In this document: one piece after another, positions 7,839 to 16,679 of the stretch
Layout of the letters: each line of letters opens with the position of its first letter
Position numbering within the stretch: the stretch's first letter is position 1
Notes under the pieces: model-generated
The model's database searches: none
What the model was told of the DNA's origin: nothing
Seen by the model: only the letters and a program-made list of their open reading frames with translations
Translations under genes and position numbers: made by a program
NCBI RefSeq assembly: GCF_900156655.1
Contig: NZ_FTOG01000009.1
Span: forward strand, 124,001 to 188,000
DNA length: 64,000 nt
Source: Rhodobacter aestuarii
Lineage (GTDB): Bacteria > Pseudomonadota > Alphaproteobacteria > Rhodobacterales > Rhodobacteraceae
Direction of reading: 5' to 3'

Positions 7839-8651
7839 GTGAACGTGACTTCCCCCATTGCGCCCGCCAAAATCCTGCCCGATGCCCAGACCGTGACCGA
7901 GGTCAAGCACTGGACCGATACGCTGTTTTCCTTCCGGGTGAGCCGCCCGCAAACCCTGCGTTTCCGCTCGGGTGAGTTTGTGATGATTGGCCTGCTGGAC
8001 GACAATGGCAAGCCGATCATGCGCGCCTATTCGATTGCCTCGCCCGCGTGGGATGAAGAGCTCGAATTCTACTCGATCAAAGTGCAAGACGGCCCGCTGA
8101 CCTCGCGGCTGCAACACATTCAGCCCGGTGATCAAATCATTCTGCGCCCCAAACCCGTGGGCACGCTGGTGATTGATGCGCTGCTGCCGGGCAAACGGCT
8201 GTGGTTCCTGGCCACCGGCACCGGGATTGCGCCTTTTGCTTCGCTGATGCGTGAGCCCGAAGCCTACGAGAAGTTTGACGAAGTCATCATGATGCACACC
8301 TGCCGCACCGTGGCCGAGCTGGAATACGGCCGCCAACTGGTTGAGGCGCTGCAAGATGACCCGCTGATCGGCGAAATGGTCGAGGGCAAGCTGAAATACT
8401 ACCCGACCACCACCCGTGAAGAATTCCATCACATGGGCCGGATCACCGACAACCTTGCCTCGGGCAAAGTGTTTGAAGACCTTGGCATTGAACCGATGTG
8501 CCCCGAGACCGACCGCGCAATGGTCTGCGGCTCGCTCGCGTTCAACGTTGACGTGATGAAAGTGCTCGAAAGCTACGGGCTGCGCGAGGGGGCAAACTCT
8601 GAGCCGCGCGAATTCGTGGTGGAAAAGGCCTTCGTCGGCGAAGGTATCTAA
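7839..8651 (+). CDS. fpr: Ferredoxin(flavodoxin)-NADP+ reductase
   Basis: The 270-aa FAD enzyme moves electrons between NADPH and ferredoxin or flavodoxin. It shows the FAD-binding RAYSIAS (Arg-x-Tyr-Ser), the pyridine-nucleotide block ATGTGIAPFAS and a late VCGSLAFN. The C-terminus VEKAFVGEGI is the tail I recall from Rhodobacter capsulatus FPR, where Ala replaces the usual terminal aromatic residue and is followed by a short extension. The start is GTG at 7839, after GAAAGACGAGACGACC; a second GTG lies two codons later. Likely roles are redox balance and oxidative-stress defence, plus electron supply to the nearby sulfite reductase (inference). Confidence 0.93.
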   Translation: MNVTSPIAPAKILPDAQTVTEVKHWTDTLFSFRVSRPQTLRFRSGEFVMIGLLDDNGKPIMRAYSIASPAWDEELEFYSIKVQDGPLTSRLQHIQPGDQIILRPKPVGTLVIDALLPGKRLWFLATGTGIAPFASLMREPEAYEKFDEVIMMHTCRTVAELEYGRQLVEALQDDPLIGEMVEGKLKYYPTTTREEFHHMGRITDNLASGKVFEDLGIEPMCPETDRAMVCGSLAFNVDVMKVLESYGLREGANSEPREFVVEKAFVGEGI

Positions 8652-8673
8652 GGCCGAAGGGCTTTACGGAATA

Positions 8674-8704
8674 AAGGGTCGCCTTTCGGGGCGGCCTTTT
8701 TTGT
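8674..8704 (+). terminator. Rho-independent terminator after fpr
   Basis: An imperfect stem AAAGGGTCGCC / GGGCGGCCTTT with a short TTTCG-type loop is followed by TTTTGTTG. It lies 22 bases after the fpr stop. Confidence 0.7.
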
Positions 8705-8883
8705 TGTGCTCAGGGCAGCGACTGACCGCCGGGTGGGCGTCCATCGCCGGAATGGTGCAGTTTATGGTTCAAGCACGTCCTACGCCGATCCCCGCGCGAA
8801 GGCCGCAAAGCGCCCGCCCGAGGGGGAGGGGGCGGTCGGGCGCTGCCCGGGCCGCTGAAGCGGCTATTCCGGGCCTGGTGCCC
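8705..8883. other. Non-coding gap with GC-rich stems
   Basis: No gene was recognised. The right part has GCGCCCGCCCG pairing with CGGTCGGGCGC and a second stem GCCCGG-GCCGCT with AGCGGC-CCGGGC, both just downstream of the convergent hydrolase gene. They lack T-runs and may act as mRNA 3' ends. Confidence 0.4.
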
Positions 8884-9591
8884 TCAGCGCAGCAAAAGCG
8901 GCGCGTCGAGCCAATCGCGCAGCGCGCGGCTCACTTTTACGGGCTGCTCCAGCGGGCTCAGATGCCCCGCCCCCATGATCAGCCGATATTCGGCATGGGG
9001 CATCAATTCGGCCAAAAACTCATGCCGCCTTGGCGGGCAGATCGTGTCATATTCACCGCAAATCAGCATCGCGCGCAGCCGCGTGTTGCGTAAAGCGCGC
9101 TGCTGATCGGGACGGCGCATCAAGGCGCGCGATTGCCGGGTGAAGGTCTCTGCCCCCAAAGTGCCCGCCATATCCAAGAGCATCGCTTGCACTTCGGTCC
9201 GGCCTTCGCCGGGGGCAAGCGCCGCTTCGGGCACTTCTTCGAGCATCACCTCATCAAGCCGCCCGGTGCGCGCGCGAATGATGCGCGGCTCGCGCTGCCC
9301 CGCCACTGCAGGCGGCTCGGCCAGGGGCGAGACATTCATCAACGCTATTTCGCTGACGCGTTCGGGCACGCGACGCAATATCTCCATCGCCACCAGCCCG
9401 CCAAGCCAATGGCCCACAAGCGCGAATTTGGGCGGGGCCATCGCCAAAACGGCAGACGCCATTTCCTCGATCGTCGCACCTTGCAAAGGCGCGGTGACCA
9501 CCCCGCGATCGGCCGAAAACTCTAAGATCTGGTGCCAGAAAAGACGTGCATCGCACATGAATCCCGGCAGAAAAACCAACGGAACAGACAT
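8884..9591 (-). CDS. Alpha/beta hydrolase-fold protein lacking the nucleophile Ser
   Basis: The 235-aa protein has the alpha/beta hydrolase layout: LVFLPGFMCDARLF oxyanion region near the N-terminus, the nucleophile elbow near residue 58, an Asp in CGEYDTICPP and His in GAGHLSPLEQP. At the elbow the sequence reads VGHWLGG where the family has GHSxGG, so Trp replaces the catalytic Ser (codon TGG; TCG would be Ser). Asp and His of the triad remain. Either the protein is a non-catalytic member, or the locus carries a recent inactivating change or a base-call error. ATG 9591 follows GGTGAGCGA. A second hydrolase gene lies upstream on the same strand. Substrate unknown. Confidence 0.88.
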   Translation of the reverse strand: MSVPLVFLPGFMCDARLFWHQILEFSADRGVVTAPLQGATIEEMASAVLAMAPPKFALVGHWLGGLVAMEILRRVPERVSEIALMNVSPLAEPPAVAGQREPRIIRARTGRLDEVMLEEVPEAALAPGEGRTEVQAMLLDMAGTLGAETFTRQSRALMRRPDQQRALRNTRLRAMLICGEYDTICPPRRHEFLAELMPHAEYRLIMGAGHLSPLEQPVKVSRALRDWLDAPLLLR

Positions 9592-9701
9592 TCGCTCACC
9601 TCAAACCTGCACTCTTTGGTGCATTTGGTCGCAGGGTAGCGCGATCCGCGCGAAAGGGGAATCCCCTTCCGCACAAAGGCGAGGCCAGCCTATCCGAAAG
9701 C

Positions 9702-10436
9702 TTAGGCGAGCACTTCGTCGAGCGTGGCCTTGATCAGCTCAATATTCTCGGGCGCCGAGAAGCGGTGATCCGCGCCTTTCACCATCGTCAGCCGAATATT
9801 GCGGCCATCGGCATGATGGAACAGCTTCACCGCCCAATCCGGCGGAACCGAGCGATCTTCGGAGCCTTGCAACAGCCGCACCGGCATTTTCAGCGGCAGC
9901 GGATCGCGCATGACAAAGTGATCGCGCCCATCGACGATGAATTTCTTCATGATGCGGTAGGGTTGCGGGCCATATTGCAGATCGACATAGCCCTGCTCCA
10001 TCAAGAGCGTTTTCTGCTCCTCGGTGAAAGAGGCGAAATAGCCATCTTCGGTAAAGTCGGGCGCGGCGGCGACGGTCACCAAAGCGGCGACCTTTTCGGG
10101 GAATTCGCGCGCCAAAAGCAGCGCAAGCCAGCCCCCCATCGACGAGCCCACCAGCACCTGCGGCCCCTCGGCTAGGTCATTCAGCACCGCTTTGGCATCA
10201 GCATACCAATCGGCAATCGACGTGTCAGGATAGGCTTCCGACGACTCGCCATGCCCCGAGCAATCAAAGCGCAAAAACGCCCGGCCCTTTTCTGCCGCCC
10301 AAGCATCAAGCGCTTCGGCCTTGTCGCCATTCATATCGGAATGCAGCCCATGCAAGAACAGCACCCCCGGTCCGGAGCCTGCGCGCTTTTTATAGGCGAT
10401 GCGGTGGCCTTCGGGCGTGGTGAAGACATCAGTCAT
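9702..10436 (-). CDS. Alpha/beta hydrolase (ABHD10-like serine hydrolase)
   Basis: The 244-aa enzyme has an intact triad: Ser in the elbow VGSSMGGWLAL (about residue 98), Asp in LLQGSEDRSVPPD and His in KGADHRFS. LFLHGLHSDMNG supplies the oxyanion loop. Overall similarity is to the ABHD10/small thioesterase-like group common in alphaproteobacteria. No signal peptide, so cytosolic. It starts at ATG 10436, whose upstream GCAGGAGTTCCC contains GGAG. It is divergent from the exporter gene at 10565. Substrate (short acyl thioesters or esters) is uncertain. Confidence 0.9.
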   Translation of the reverse strand: MTDVFTTPEGHRIAYKKRAGSGPGVLFLHGLHSDMNGDKAEALDAWAAEKGRAFLRFDCSGHGESSEAYPDTSIADWYADAKAVLNDLAEGPQVLVGSSMGGWLALLLAREFPEKVAALVTVAAAPDFTEDGYFASFTEEQKTLLMEQGYVDLQYGPQPYRIMKKFIVDGRDHFVMRDPLPLKMPVRLLQGSEDRSVPPDWAVKLFHHADGRNIRLTMVKGADHRFSAPENIELIKATLDEVLA

Positions 10437-10564
10437 GGGAACTCCTGCGGTTGCATGGGGCGAGCCTAGCGCCCTGCCCCGCCCACCTCAAGGCGCGCGA
10501 AACGACGCGGGCCCCGGTCGCTTTCAGGATGGACGGAAAGTTTGGGCCAAGTTACGCCAAGCGC

Positions 10565-11497
10565 ATGAGTGACCAAGACCGTATCCTGCCCGGCATCATG
10601 CTGATGCTTGGTTTTTGCACCATCGCGCCGCTGATTGATGTGGCCTCGAAGCTGGCGGCGCAAGGCGTGCCGGTGGGCACGGTCACGCTGGGGCGCTATG
10701 TGGCGCAAATGCTGTTGATGCTGCCGATCGTCGCTTTGATGGGCCAGCCGTTTGGCATGACCCGCCGCGCGCTTTGGCTGACGTTTGCCCGCGCTGCCGT
10801 TTCAATTGCCGCAACTTATACTTTTGTAGCCGCCATCCAGCACATGCCGATTGCCGATGCGCTCGCCATTGCCTTCGTTGAACCCTTCATCATCTTGCTG
10901 ATTGGCTATTTCTTTATGGGCGAAGAGGTGGGCCCGCGCCGGATTGGGGCCTCGGTCGTGGGGTTTATGGGCGTTTTGTGCGTGATCCAGCCCTCTTTCG
11001 CGCGGTTTGGGGCGGTGGCGCTTTATCCGCTGGGCTCGGCCATCAGCTTTGCGCTTTATATTCTGCTGACCCGCGCGCTGTCGCGCCATATGCACCCGAT
11101 CCCGATGCAATTGCACACCGCTTGGGCGGCGGTGGTGTTGATGCTGCCCGTGCTCGCGCTTGGCGGCACGTTTGAGATCGGCCAATTCCAGCTTGTCCCC
11201 CCCACCGGCATCTTTTGGCTTTGGTGTTTTTGTGTCGGGCTCGCCGCAACCGTCAGCCATATGTCGATGAGCTATGCGCTGAAATTTGCCCCCTCTTCAA
11301 CGCTTGCGCCGCTGCATTATTTTGAGATCCTAACCGCGACCTTGTTTGGCTATCTGGTCTTTGGCGATTTCCCCAATGCACTCACTTGGGTGGGCATTGC
11401 GATCATCACCAGTTCGGGGCTTTACCTCATTCACCGCGAGCGGCTGGCGGCCAAAGCGCGCAAAGCACCGCTGCCAGATGCGCCTTTGGGACCATAA
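10565..11497 (+). CDS. EamA/DMT family transporter
   Basis: The 310-aa inner-membrane protein has about ten hydrophobic segments arranged as two EamA repeats, typical of drug/metabolite exporters. The first repeat contains the PIADALAIAFVEPFIILL block, and the second ends with the corresponding LAPLHYFEILTATLFGYLVFGDFP. I chose ATG 10565 because it gives the usual family length; an in-frame ATG at 10529 would add 12 residues and has an AGG just before it. The 3' end overlaps the convergent thiamine pyrophosphokinase gene by 71 bases. Substrate not predictable. Confidence 0.9.
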   Translation: MSDQDRILPGIMLMLGFCTIAPLIDVASKLAAQGVPVGTVTLGRYVAQMLLMLPIVALMGQPFGMTRRALWLTFARAAVSIAATYTFVAAIQHMPIADALAIAFVEPFIILLIGYFFMGEEVGPRRIGASVVGFMGVLCVIQPSFARFGAVALYPLGSAISFALYILLTRALSRHMHPIPMQLHTAWAAVVLMLPVLALGGTFEIGQFQLVPPTGIFWLWCFCVGLAATVSHMSMSYALKFAPSSTLAPLHYFEILTATLFGYLVFGDFPNALTWVGIAIITSSGLYLIHRERLAAKARKAPLPDAPLGP

Positions 11498-12098
11498 CCA
11501 ACATTGGCCCGTTCATCTCAAGCTTAACCACGCCCGTTACTTCGTTTGAGGTGCCGACCCGGCCCGCAGGCGTGAAGGCGAGCCCCTCAATTGGCCAGCG
11601 CAGCCCTTCTGAGCGGCCCGAAGCTGCGCCCATAGGGTAAAGCGAAAACCGTGTGCCGATGGGAAGATCCAGCGTGAGGCTTGGCGGGGCGAGAAAAATC
11701 ACCTCATCTTCAGCAATCAGCAAGATTGTCTGATCGGGGCGGGCTGCAAGTTCGGTCAATGCGGCCAGCGTATGATCGAGCCGCATCCCCGTAAACCCAA
11801 GGCATAGATAGAAGTCCGCCTTCACATGGCGCAGGCACTTGCCAAAATCCGTACTGTCCTGTTCGAGAATCGGCATCAACCGGTCGGCTAAAATTCTCCG
11901 TCCATTTTGAGACAAGCTATCGAGATCGCCAATCACCGCCAAAGGTGCGCACCCAAGCGCCAAGGCTCGATCGCCCCCCCCATCGGCGGCGACCAGATCG
12001 GGGGTGATTGTCGCGCAAAGGGCAACATCTGTTGGGTCTACGGCCCCGCCTCCCAGCAACGTGACCCCGCCATGGCATTGGACAATTCTTGTGGACAT
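11427..12098 (-). CDS. thiN: Thiamine pyrophosphokinase
   Basis: The 223-aa enzyme transfers pyrophosphate from ATP to thiamine. Family marks are VAADGGGDRAL, IGDLDSLS, DSTDFGKCL and FTGMRLDHTLAAL in the N-terminal catalytic domain, and a C-terminal beta-rich thiamine-binding domain with VGTSNEVTG. I chose ATG 12098; a 14-residue longer form would need a TTG at 12140. It is divergent from the acidic 886-aa protein gene, and no TPP riboswitch is visible. Its last 71 bases overlap the exporter gene tail-to-tail. Confidence 0.92.
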   Translation of the reverse strand: MSTRIVQCHGGVTLLGGGAVDPTDVALCATITPDLVAADGGGDRALALGCAPLAVIGDLDSLSQNGRRILADRLMPILEQDSTDFGKCLRHVKADFYLCLGFTGMRLDHTLAALTELAARPDQTILLIAEDEVIFLAPPSLTLDLPIGTRFSLYPMGAASGRSEGLRWPIEGLAFTPAGRVGTSNEVTGVVKLEMNGPMLVMVPKAHLAAVLCALWPPAARGE

Positions 12099-12239
12099 GG
12101 CATGATTGGTTACGATTAAGGCAAGGAAACTCAAGCGCAATCGCTAAGATTTCACAGATTTTCCTTTTTTCGTTCACCGGAAAGAACCAGTTACGCGTTC
12201 ATGGTGAACGCCAGAAGTTTTGGTAGAAGGCGATGGTCG

Positions 12240-14900
12240 ATGGTTGGAGCGAGCAAGATTCTCACCGTGTCCTACGGGACCTTCTCGTGCACCCTTGAGG
12301 GGTTCGAGCAGCCGTTTAACACGATGAAGGCGATTGCGGAGTATTTCCGCGATCTTGCTGCTGATGACCGCTATTTCGGCGCGGAACCACCGCAGCCGGA
12401 TGCCGAGATGCTGCACAAAATCGCCGAGCGCGAGATTCAGCGCCGGGTTGAGGCGAAGATCCAGAAAAACGGCATTGTGCTGCGCCCGAGCGAGGCCGAA
12501 GCACAGCTTGAGGCCCCACAACCGCCCGTCGCGGAAGCGCCGGCCAGCGCGCCGAGCGTGCGTGTGCCCTTTGCCCAACCGGTGCCGGAAGCGCCGCAAC
12601 CACAACTGACGCAGGTGTCGATCCCGGTGCCGCGCCCCGATCCGGTGGCCGAAGACGCGATGCCGCATGATCCGGTCACGGAATCGGTTGCCGCCAAGCT
12701 GCAGCGTATCCGCGCCGCCGTGGCGCAGGCGCGTGCAAGCCAAGCGGTTGAGGAAACTGCGGAGTTTGAAGCCGAGCCGGAAGCGATTGCCGAACCCACG
12801 GGGTTTGTGGCCCCGCAAGAAGCGCCCGAGGCCGACAGCGCCGAGGGAGATTTTGGCTTTGCACTCGATATCTCTGGCCCGCTGAGCGACGAAGAAACCG
12901 CCGAGATTGGCGAGGTCGAGACGCCCGAGGCTGAGGCTGAAGTTCATTCCGAGCCCGAGGTGGCGCCAGAACCGGAATCGGCAAAGGCCCCGGAAACAGA
13001 GCCTGAACCGGAACCTGCGGAAGCACCGGAGGCAGAAATTGCGCCCGAAGCCGCACCGGAAGCCCCCGCCGAAGCGCATGATGACGCCGCGACGATCACC
13101 GAGGTAGAAGCTGCCGAAGAAGCCGCGATTGCGGCGGCAGAAGAGATGCGCCAGGTTCGTCAGCGCCGCCGTGCGGAACGCCGCGCCGCGCGCCTTGCAC
13201 AGATTGAGGCCGAAAAAGCGCAAGCCGAAGCCGCAAAAGCGGAATCGGAAGCCGACGCGCAAGAAGAAAGTGCCGCAGACGCGCCGCAAGAGCCTGAAGC
13301 CGCTGAGCTTGAGGAAGCACCGCTTGTTTCCACCGAGGCGGTTGAAGCCCCGGCAGAAGACGTGACGGAAGACGCTCCGGTTGAAACCGTTTCCGAAGAG
13401 CCGGACGCACTCATTGCCGAGGCTGCGCAAGAGCTAGAAGCGGAAGCCTCCGAGCCCGAAACCGTCGAAGCCCCGGTGGTGGAACCGGCGCGCCCGATGG
13501 TGCGCGCCCGCGTGATCAAACTGCGCCGCGCCCAGCCGGTGGAGGAAGCCGCTTCCGACATCGCGCAAGCAGTGCAAGACGCCCAACCGGAAGCGCACGA
13601 GGCACTGGCCGAAGCGGAAGCGGTTGCGGAAGACGACGCCGATGCGATGCTGGCCGCGATTGCCGCGCAACTGGATGAGGCCCCCGAAGAAACGGCACAA
13701 GATGCGGTTGAACCCGTCGAAGCCGCAGACGAGGCCGACGAGGCCCTGCTGGCGGAACTGGCCGCGCTGACCGAAGACCTGCCCGATGACGATGATTGGG
13801 GCACGCTGACCTCGCTCCAGACCAATCTGGACGCGATCGAAGCAGACGAGATCGAAGAAGACGCCGCGCCGATCGAAACCGTTGACGAGACTGTCGCGGA
13901 AGCGCCCGTGCAAGAGCAACCGGCCTTTGAACCCACCGAGATTGAGGCGGCCGAAGTCGAGCCCGCCGCCCAAGCGGAGGAAGCGGAGGAAGCGGCGCTC
14001 GAGAGCGACTATGAAGACGATCTCGAAGAAGACTTTATCGAGGAATTCGACGAAGACGAGAGCGATCTGGACGATGCGCCAGAGGCTGCGGCCCCGACGC
14101 CGGTGACGCCCGCGCCCGAACAGCCCACGAGCGAGGCCCCGCAAGCGCCGACCAACAAACGTGCCTTGCCGGAAGGGGATTTGTCGCGGCTTTTGGAAAA
14201 AGCCGATGAGCAAATGGCGGTGACGGAAAATCGTCGCCGTATCTCGGCCATTGCGCATCTGAAAGCGGCGGTCGCCGCCACGGTCGCGGATCGCAAGGCC
14301 GGGGCTGACAGCCAGCAGGGCTCAGATGAAACCGAACCCTACCGCCAAGACCTGAGCCACGCGGTGCGCCCGCGCCGCCCGGTGGCCGCCGCGAAAACCG
14401 AGCGGCCCGAAGGGATTATGGCGCAGAGCGCACGCCCTGAAGTGCGGCCCGCGCCGTTGGTTCTGGTCTCGGAACAACGTGTGGATCGCAGCACGCCCGA
14501 GGAATCGGTCACCGCGCAAGCTGTGCGCCCGCGCCGGATCACCGCAGCAAGCCTGCACCGCGAGATTGAACCGGAAAGCGCGGAAAGCAGCGCTGAACAC
14601 GAAGCCATTTCCGCCGAGGCCGCAACAAGCTTTGCCGAATTTGCCGAGAGCCGAGCCCCGCAGGGATTGGGGGAATTACTTGAAGCTGCGGCCGCTTATA
14701 CCGAGCAGGTGGAGGGACGACCGCATTTCTCGCCGCCGCAGATCATGCGCAAAGTGACCGCCATCGGAGAAGAGACCTTCAGCCGCGAAGACCGGCTGCG
14801 GGTTTTTGGCACACTGCTGCGCCAAGGAAAAATCGCCAAGGTCAAACGCGGCCAATATGCGATTACCGAGGCAAGCCGGTTCTACCAACGCCGCGCCTAA
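12240..14900 (+). CDS. Large acidic Glu/Ala/Pro-rich protein of unknown function
   Basis: The 886-aa protein has a conserved N-terminal domain (about residues 1-85: ILTVSYGTFSCTLEGF, MKAIAEYFRDLAADDRYFG, IAEREIQRRVEAKI). A long low-complexity middle (about 90-780) is dominated by Glu, Ala and Pro with short Lys/Arg islands. The conserved C-terminal region (about 800-886) ends RVFGTLLRQGKIAKVKRGQYAI, resembling a winged-helix fold. I recall homologues in Rhodobacteraceae labelled as hypothetical or wrongly as CheA; no histidine-kinase motifs are present. There is no signal peptide or membrane segment. ATG 12240 follows AGAAGG; ATG 12201 is a less likely start. A scaffold or nucleoid-associated role is possible but unsupported. 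Confidence 0.85.
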   Translation: MVGASKILTVSYGTFSCTLEGFEQPFNTMKAIAEYFRDLAADDRYFGAEPPQPDAEMLHKIAEREIQRRVEAKIQKNGIVLRPSEAEAQLEAPQPPVAEAPASAPSVRVPFAQPVPEAPQPQLTQVSIPVPRPDPVAEDAMPHDPVTESVAAKLQRIRAAVAQARASQAVEETAEFEAEPEAIAEPTGFVAPQEAPEADSAEGDFGFALDISGPLSDEETAEIGEVETPEAEAEVHSEPEVAPEPESAKAPETEPEPEPAEAPEAEIAPEAAPEAPAEAHDDAATITEVEAAEEAAIAAAEEMRQVRQRRRAERRAARLAQIEAEKAQAEAAKAESEADAQEESAADAPQEPEAAELEEAPLVSTEAVEAPAEDVTEDAPVETVSEEPDALIAEAAQELEAEASEPETVEAPVVEPARPMVRARVIKLRRAQPVEEAASDIAQAVQDAQPEAHEALAEAEAVAEDDADAMLAAIAAQLDEAPEETAQDAVEPVEAADEADEALLAELAALTEDLPDDDDWGTLTSLQTNLDAIEADEIEEDAAPIETVDETVAEAPVQEQPAFEPTEIEAAEVEPAAQAEEAEEAALESDYEDDLEEDFIEEFDEDESDLDDAPEAAAPTPVTPAPEQPTSEAPQAPTNKRALPEGDLSRLLEKADEQMAVTENRRRISAIAHLKAAVAATVADRKAGADSQQGSDETEPYRQDLSHAVRPRRPVAAAKTERPEGIMAQSARPEVRPAPLVLVSEQRVDRSTPEESVTAQAVRPRRITAASLHREIEPESAESSAEHEAISAEAATSFAEFAESRAPQGLGELLEAAAAYTEQVEGRPHFSPPQIMRKVTAIGEETFSREDRLRVFGTLLRQGKIAKVKRGQYAITEASRFYQRRA

Positions 14901-14930
14901 AGCACGGCAGAACCCACATGATCTTAAAGA

Positions 14931-14960
14931 AAAACGCGGGAGCCTTGGCCCCCGCGTTTT
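14931..14960. terminator. Bidirectional terminator
   Basis: AACGCGGG pairs with CCCGCGTT around AGCCTTGGCC. Flanking AAAA on the left and TTTT on the right let it work for both the acidic protein gene and the convergent DUF2842 gene. Confidence 0.8.
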
Positions 14961-14965
14961 CAATT

Positions 14966-15205
14966 TCAGTCTTGGGTTTCCGCGTCCGGGTCGGGCTTGC
15001 CCACGCCAATGAAAATTGGCTTGAGCGGCACGATCCACAGCACCCCCAGCACCAAATAGGTGAGCACCGAGCCCCACCACGGCAGCATGCCCCAGCGCGC
15101 TTCGGCCCATGCCACCGCCGAAACCGCCACCACGATATAGGCGGGCAGCCCCAGAACGAGGACCAAAAGCGACAAACGCCGGCGGGTGCGATACGACAGC
15201 GCCAT
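14966..15205 (-). CDS. DUF2842 small membrane protein
   Basis: The 79-aa protein starts [10 protein letters not shown] and has two hydrophobic segments (about residues 11-30 and 44-64) with WWGSVLTYLVLGVLWIVP and a charged C-terminal tail. This matches DUF2842, which lies next to purA in many Rhodobacterales. Its ATG overlaps the purA stop by one base (TGATG), so it is translated after purA. Function unknown. Confidence 0.88.
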   Translation of the reverse strand: MALSYRTRRRLSLLVLVLGLPAYIVVAVSAVAWAEARWGMLPWWGSVLTYLVLGVLWIVPLKPIFIGVGKPDPDAETQD

Positions 15206-16503
15206 CAGTCTTCGAACGGGTCGGTGACAAGGATGGTGTCGTCGCGCTCCGGCGAGGTCGAGAGCATGGCGACCGGGCAACCGATCAGCTCTTCGATGCG
15301 GCGGACATATTTCACCGCCGCGCCCGGCAGGTCATTCCACGACCGCGCGCCTTGGGTGCTTTCCGACCAGCCCTGCATCTCTTCGTAGATCGGCATGGCT
15401 TTGGCTTGGAGCGCGGCTTGCGTCGGCAGATAGTCGTAACGCTGGCCATCGACCTCATAGCCGACGCAGATTTTCAACGTCTCGAACCCATCGAGCACGT
15501 CAAGCTTGGTCAGTGCGATGCCGTTCATGCCGGAGATGGCACAGGTTTGACGCACCAAAACCGCGTCGAACCAACCGCAGCGGCGCTTGCGCCCGGTCAC
15601 GGTGCCAAATTCATGACCGCGCGTGCCAAGCCGCTCGCCATCATCGTCTTTCAACTCGGTCGGGAACGGACCTTCGCCCACGCGGGTGGTATAGGCTTTC
15701 ACGATCCCAAGCGAATATTCGACCGCATTCGGCCCAAGGCCCACACCGGTCGCCGCCTGCCCCGCGGTCACGTTCGACGAGGTGACAAACGGATAGGTGC
15801 CAAAGTCGATGTCGAGAAGCGAGCCTTGTGCGCCTTCGAACAAGATTCGTTTGCCCGCCTTGCGCAGTTCATTGAGCACTTTCCAGACCGGTTTGGCGTA
15901 TTGCAGGATTTCCGGCGCAATCGCACGCAGTTCGGCCAAAAGCGCGTCCCGGTCGATCGGCTCAAGGCCCAGACCTTCGCGCAAAGCGTTGTGGTGGATC
16001 AGCGCGCGATCCACGCGGGTTTCGAGCGTCGCATCATCGGAAAGGTCCGCCACGCGGATCACACGACGGCCCACTTTATCTTCATAGGTCGGGCCAATGC
16101 CGCGCCCGGTGGTGCCGATTTTCGCGTTCGAGCCGGTCGCCTGCGCCTCGCGCGCACGGTCAAGTTCACCGTGGAAGGGCATGATCATCGGGGTATTTTC
16201 CGCGATCATCAGGTTTTCGGGGGTGATTTCCACGCCCTGTTCGCGGATCGTGGCGATCTCTTTGATCAGGTGCCACGGGTCCAGCACAACACCGTTGCCG
16301 ATCACCGACAGTTTGCCGCCGCGCACCACGCCCGAGGGCAGCGCATTCAGCTTATAGACCTTGCCGCCGATCACCAGCGTATGGCCCGCATTATGGCCGC
16401 CCTGGAACCGCGCGATCACGTCGGCGCGCTCAGAAAGCCAGTCGACGATCTTGCCCTTGCCCTCGTCGCCCCATTGGGCGCCGACAACCACCACGTTGGC
16501 CAT
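15205..16503 (-). CDS. purA: Adenylosuccinate synthetase
   Basis: The 432-aa enzyme joins IMP and aspartate with GTP in the first committed step to AMP. The GTP-binding [14 protein letters not shown] at residues 7-20, QGGHNAGHT, and the [11 protein letters not shown] and [10 protein letters not shown] blocks are all present, and length is standard. It is divergent from secG with a 176-bp gap holding its promoter. Confidence 0.97.
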   Translation of the reverse strand: MANVVVVGAQWGDEGKGKIVDWLSERADVIARFQGGHNAGHTLVIGGKVYKLNALPSGVVRGGKLSVIGNGVVLDPWHLIKEIATIREQGVEITPENLMIAENTPMIMPFHGELDRAREAQATGSNAKIGTTGRGIGPTYEDKVGRRVIRVADLSDDATLETRVDRALIHHNALREGLGLEPIDRDALLAELRAIAPEILQYAKPVWKVLNELRKAGKRILFEGAQGSLLDIDFGTYPFVTSSNVTAGQAATGVGLGPNAVEYSLGIVKAYTTRVGEGPFPTELKDDDGERLGTRGHEFGTVTGRKRRCGWFDAVLVRQTCAISGMNGIALTKLDVLDGFETLKICVGYEVDGQRYDYLPTQAALQAKAMPIYEEMQGWSESTQGARSWNDLPGAAVKYVRRIEELIGCPVAMLSTSPERDDTILVTDPFED

Positions 16504-16679
16504 GTATTTCTCTCCGCTGGTGTGAAACCGAGCGACATATAGCTGTCACGCGGCGCGGGGGAAACCGCTTTTTCACCGCCCAACTGCCGCAGTGGCCCCC
16601 TGCGGTGGAAAACCGGGTTGCACGAAGGCAGTCATACGCCTAGATAGGCGCGTCGAATGAACAAAGGCGCGGCCACCTC

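Noticed and set aside
8820-8880. Stacked GC hairpins considered as a REP-type element or CRISPR remnant
   Set aside because: No repeats of the unit occur nearby and no spacer pattern is visible; they fit ordinary 3'-end structure.
12174-13936. Long open frames opposite and out of frame with the acidic protein gene
   Set aside because: They are shadows created by its GAA/GCC/GCG-rich repeats and show Arg/Ser-rich, non-conserved sequence.
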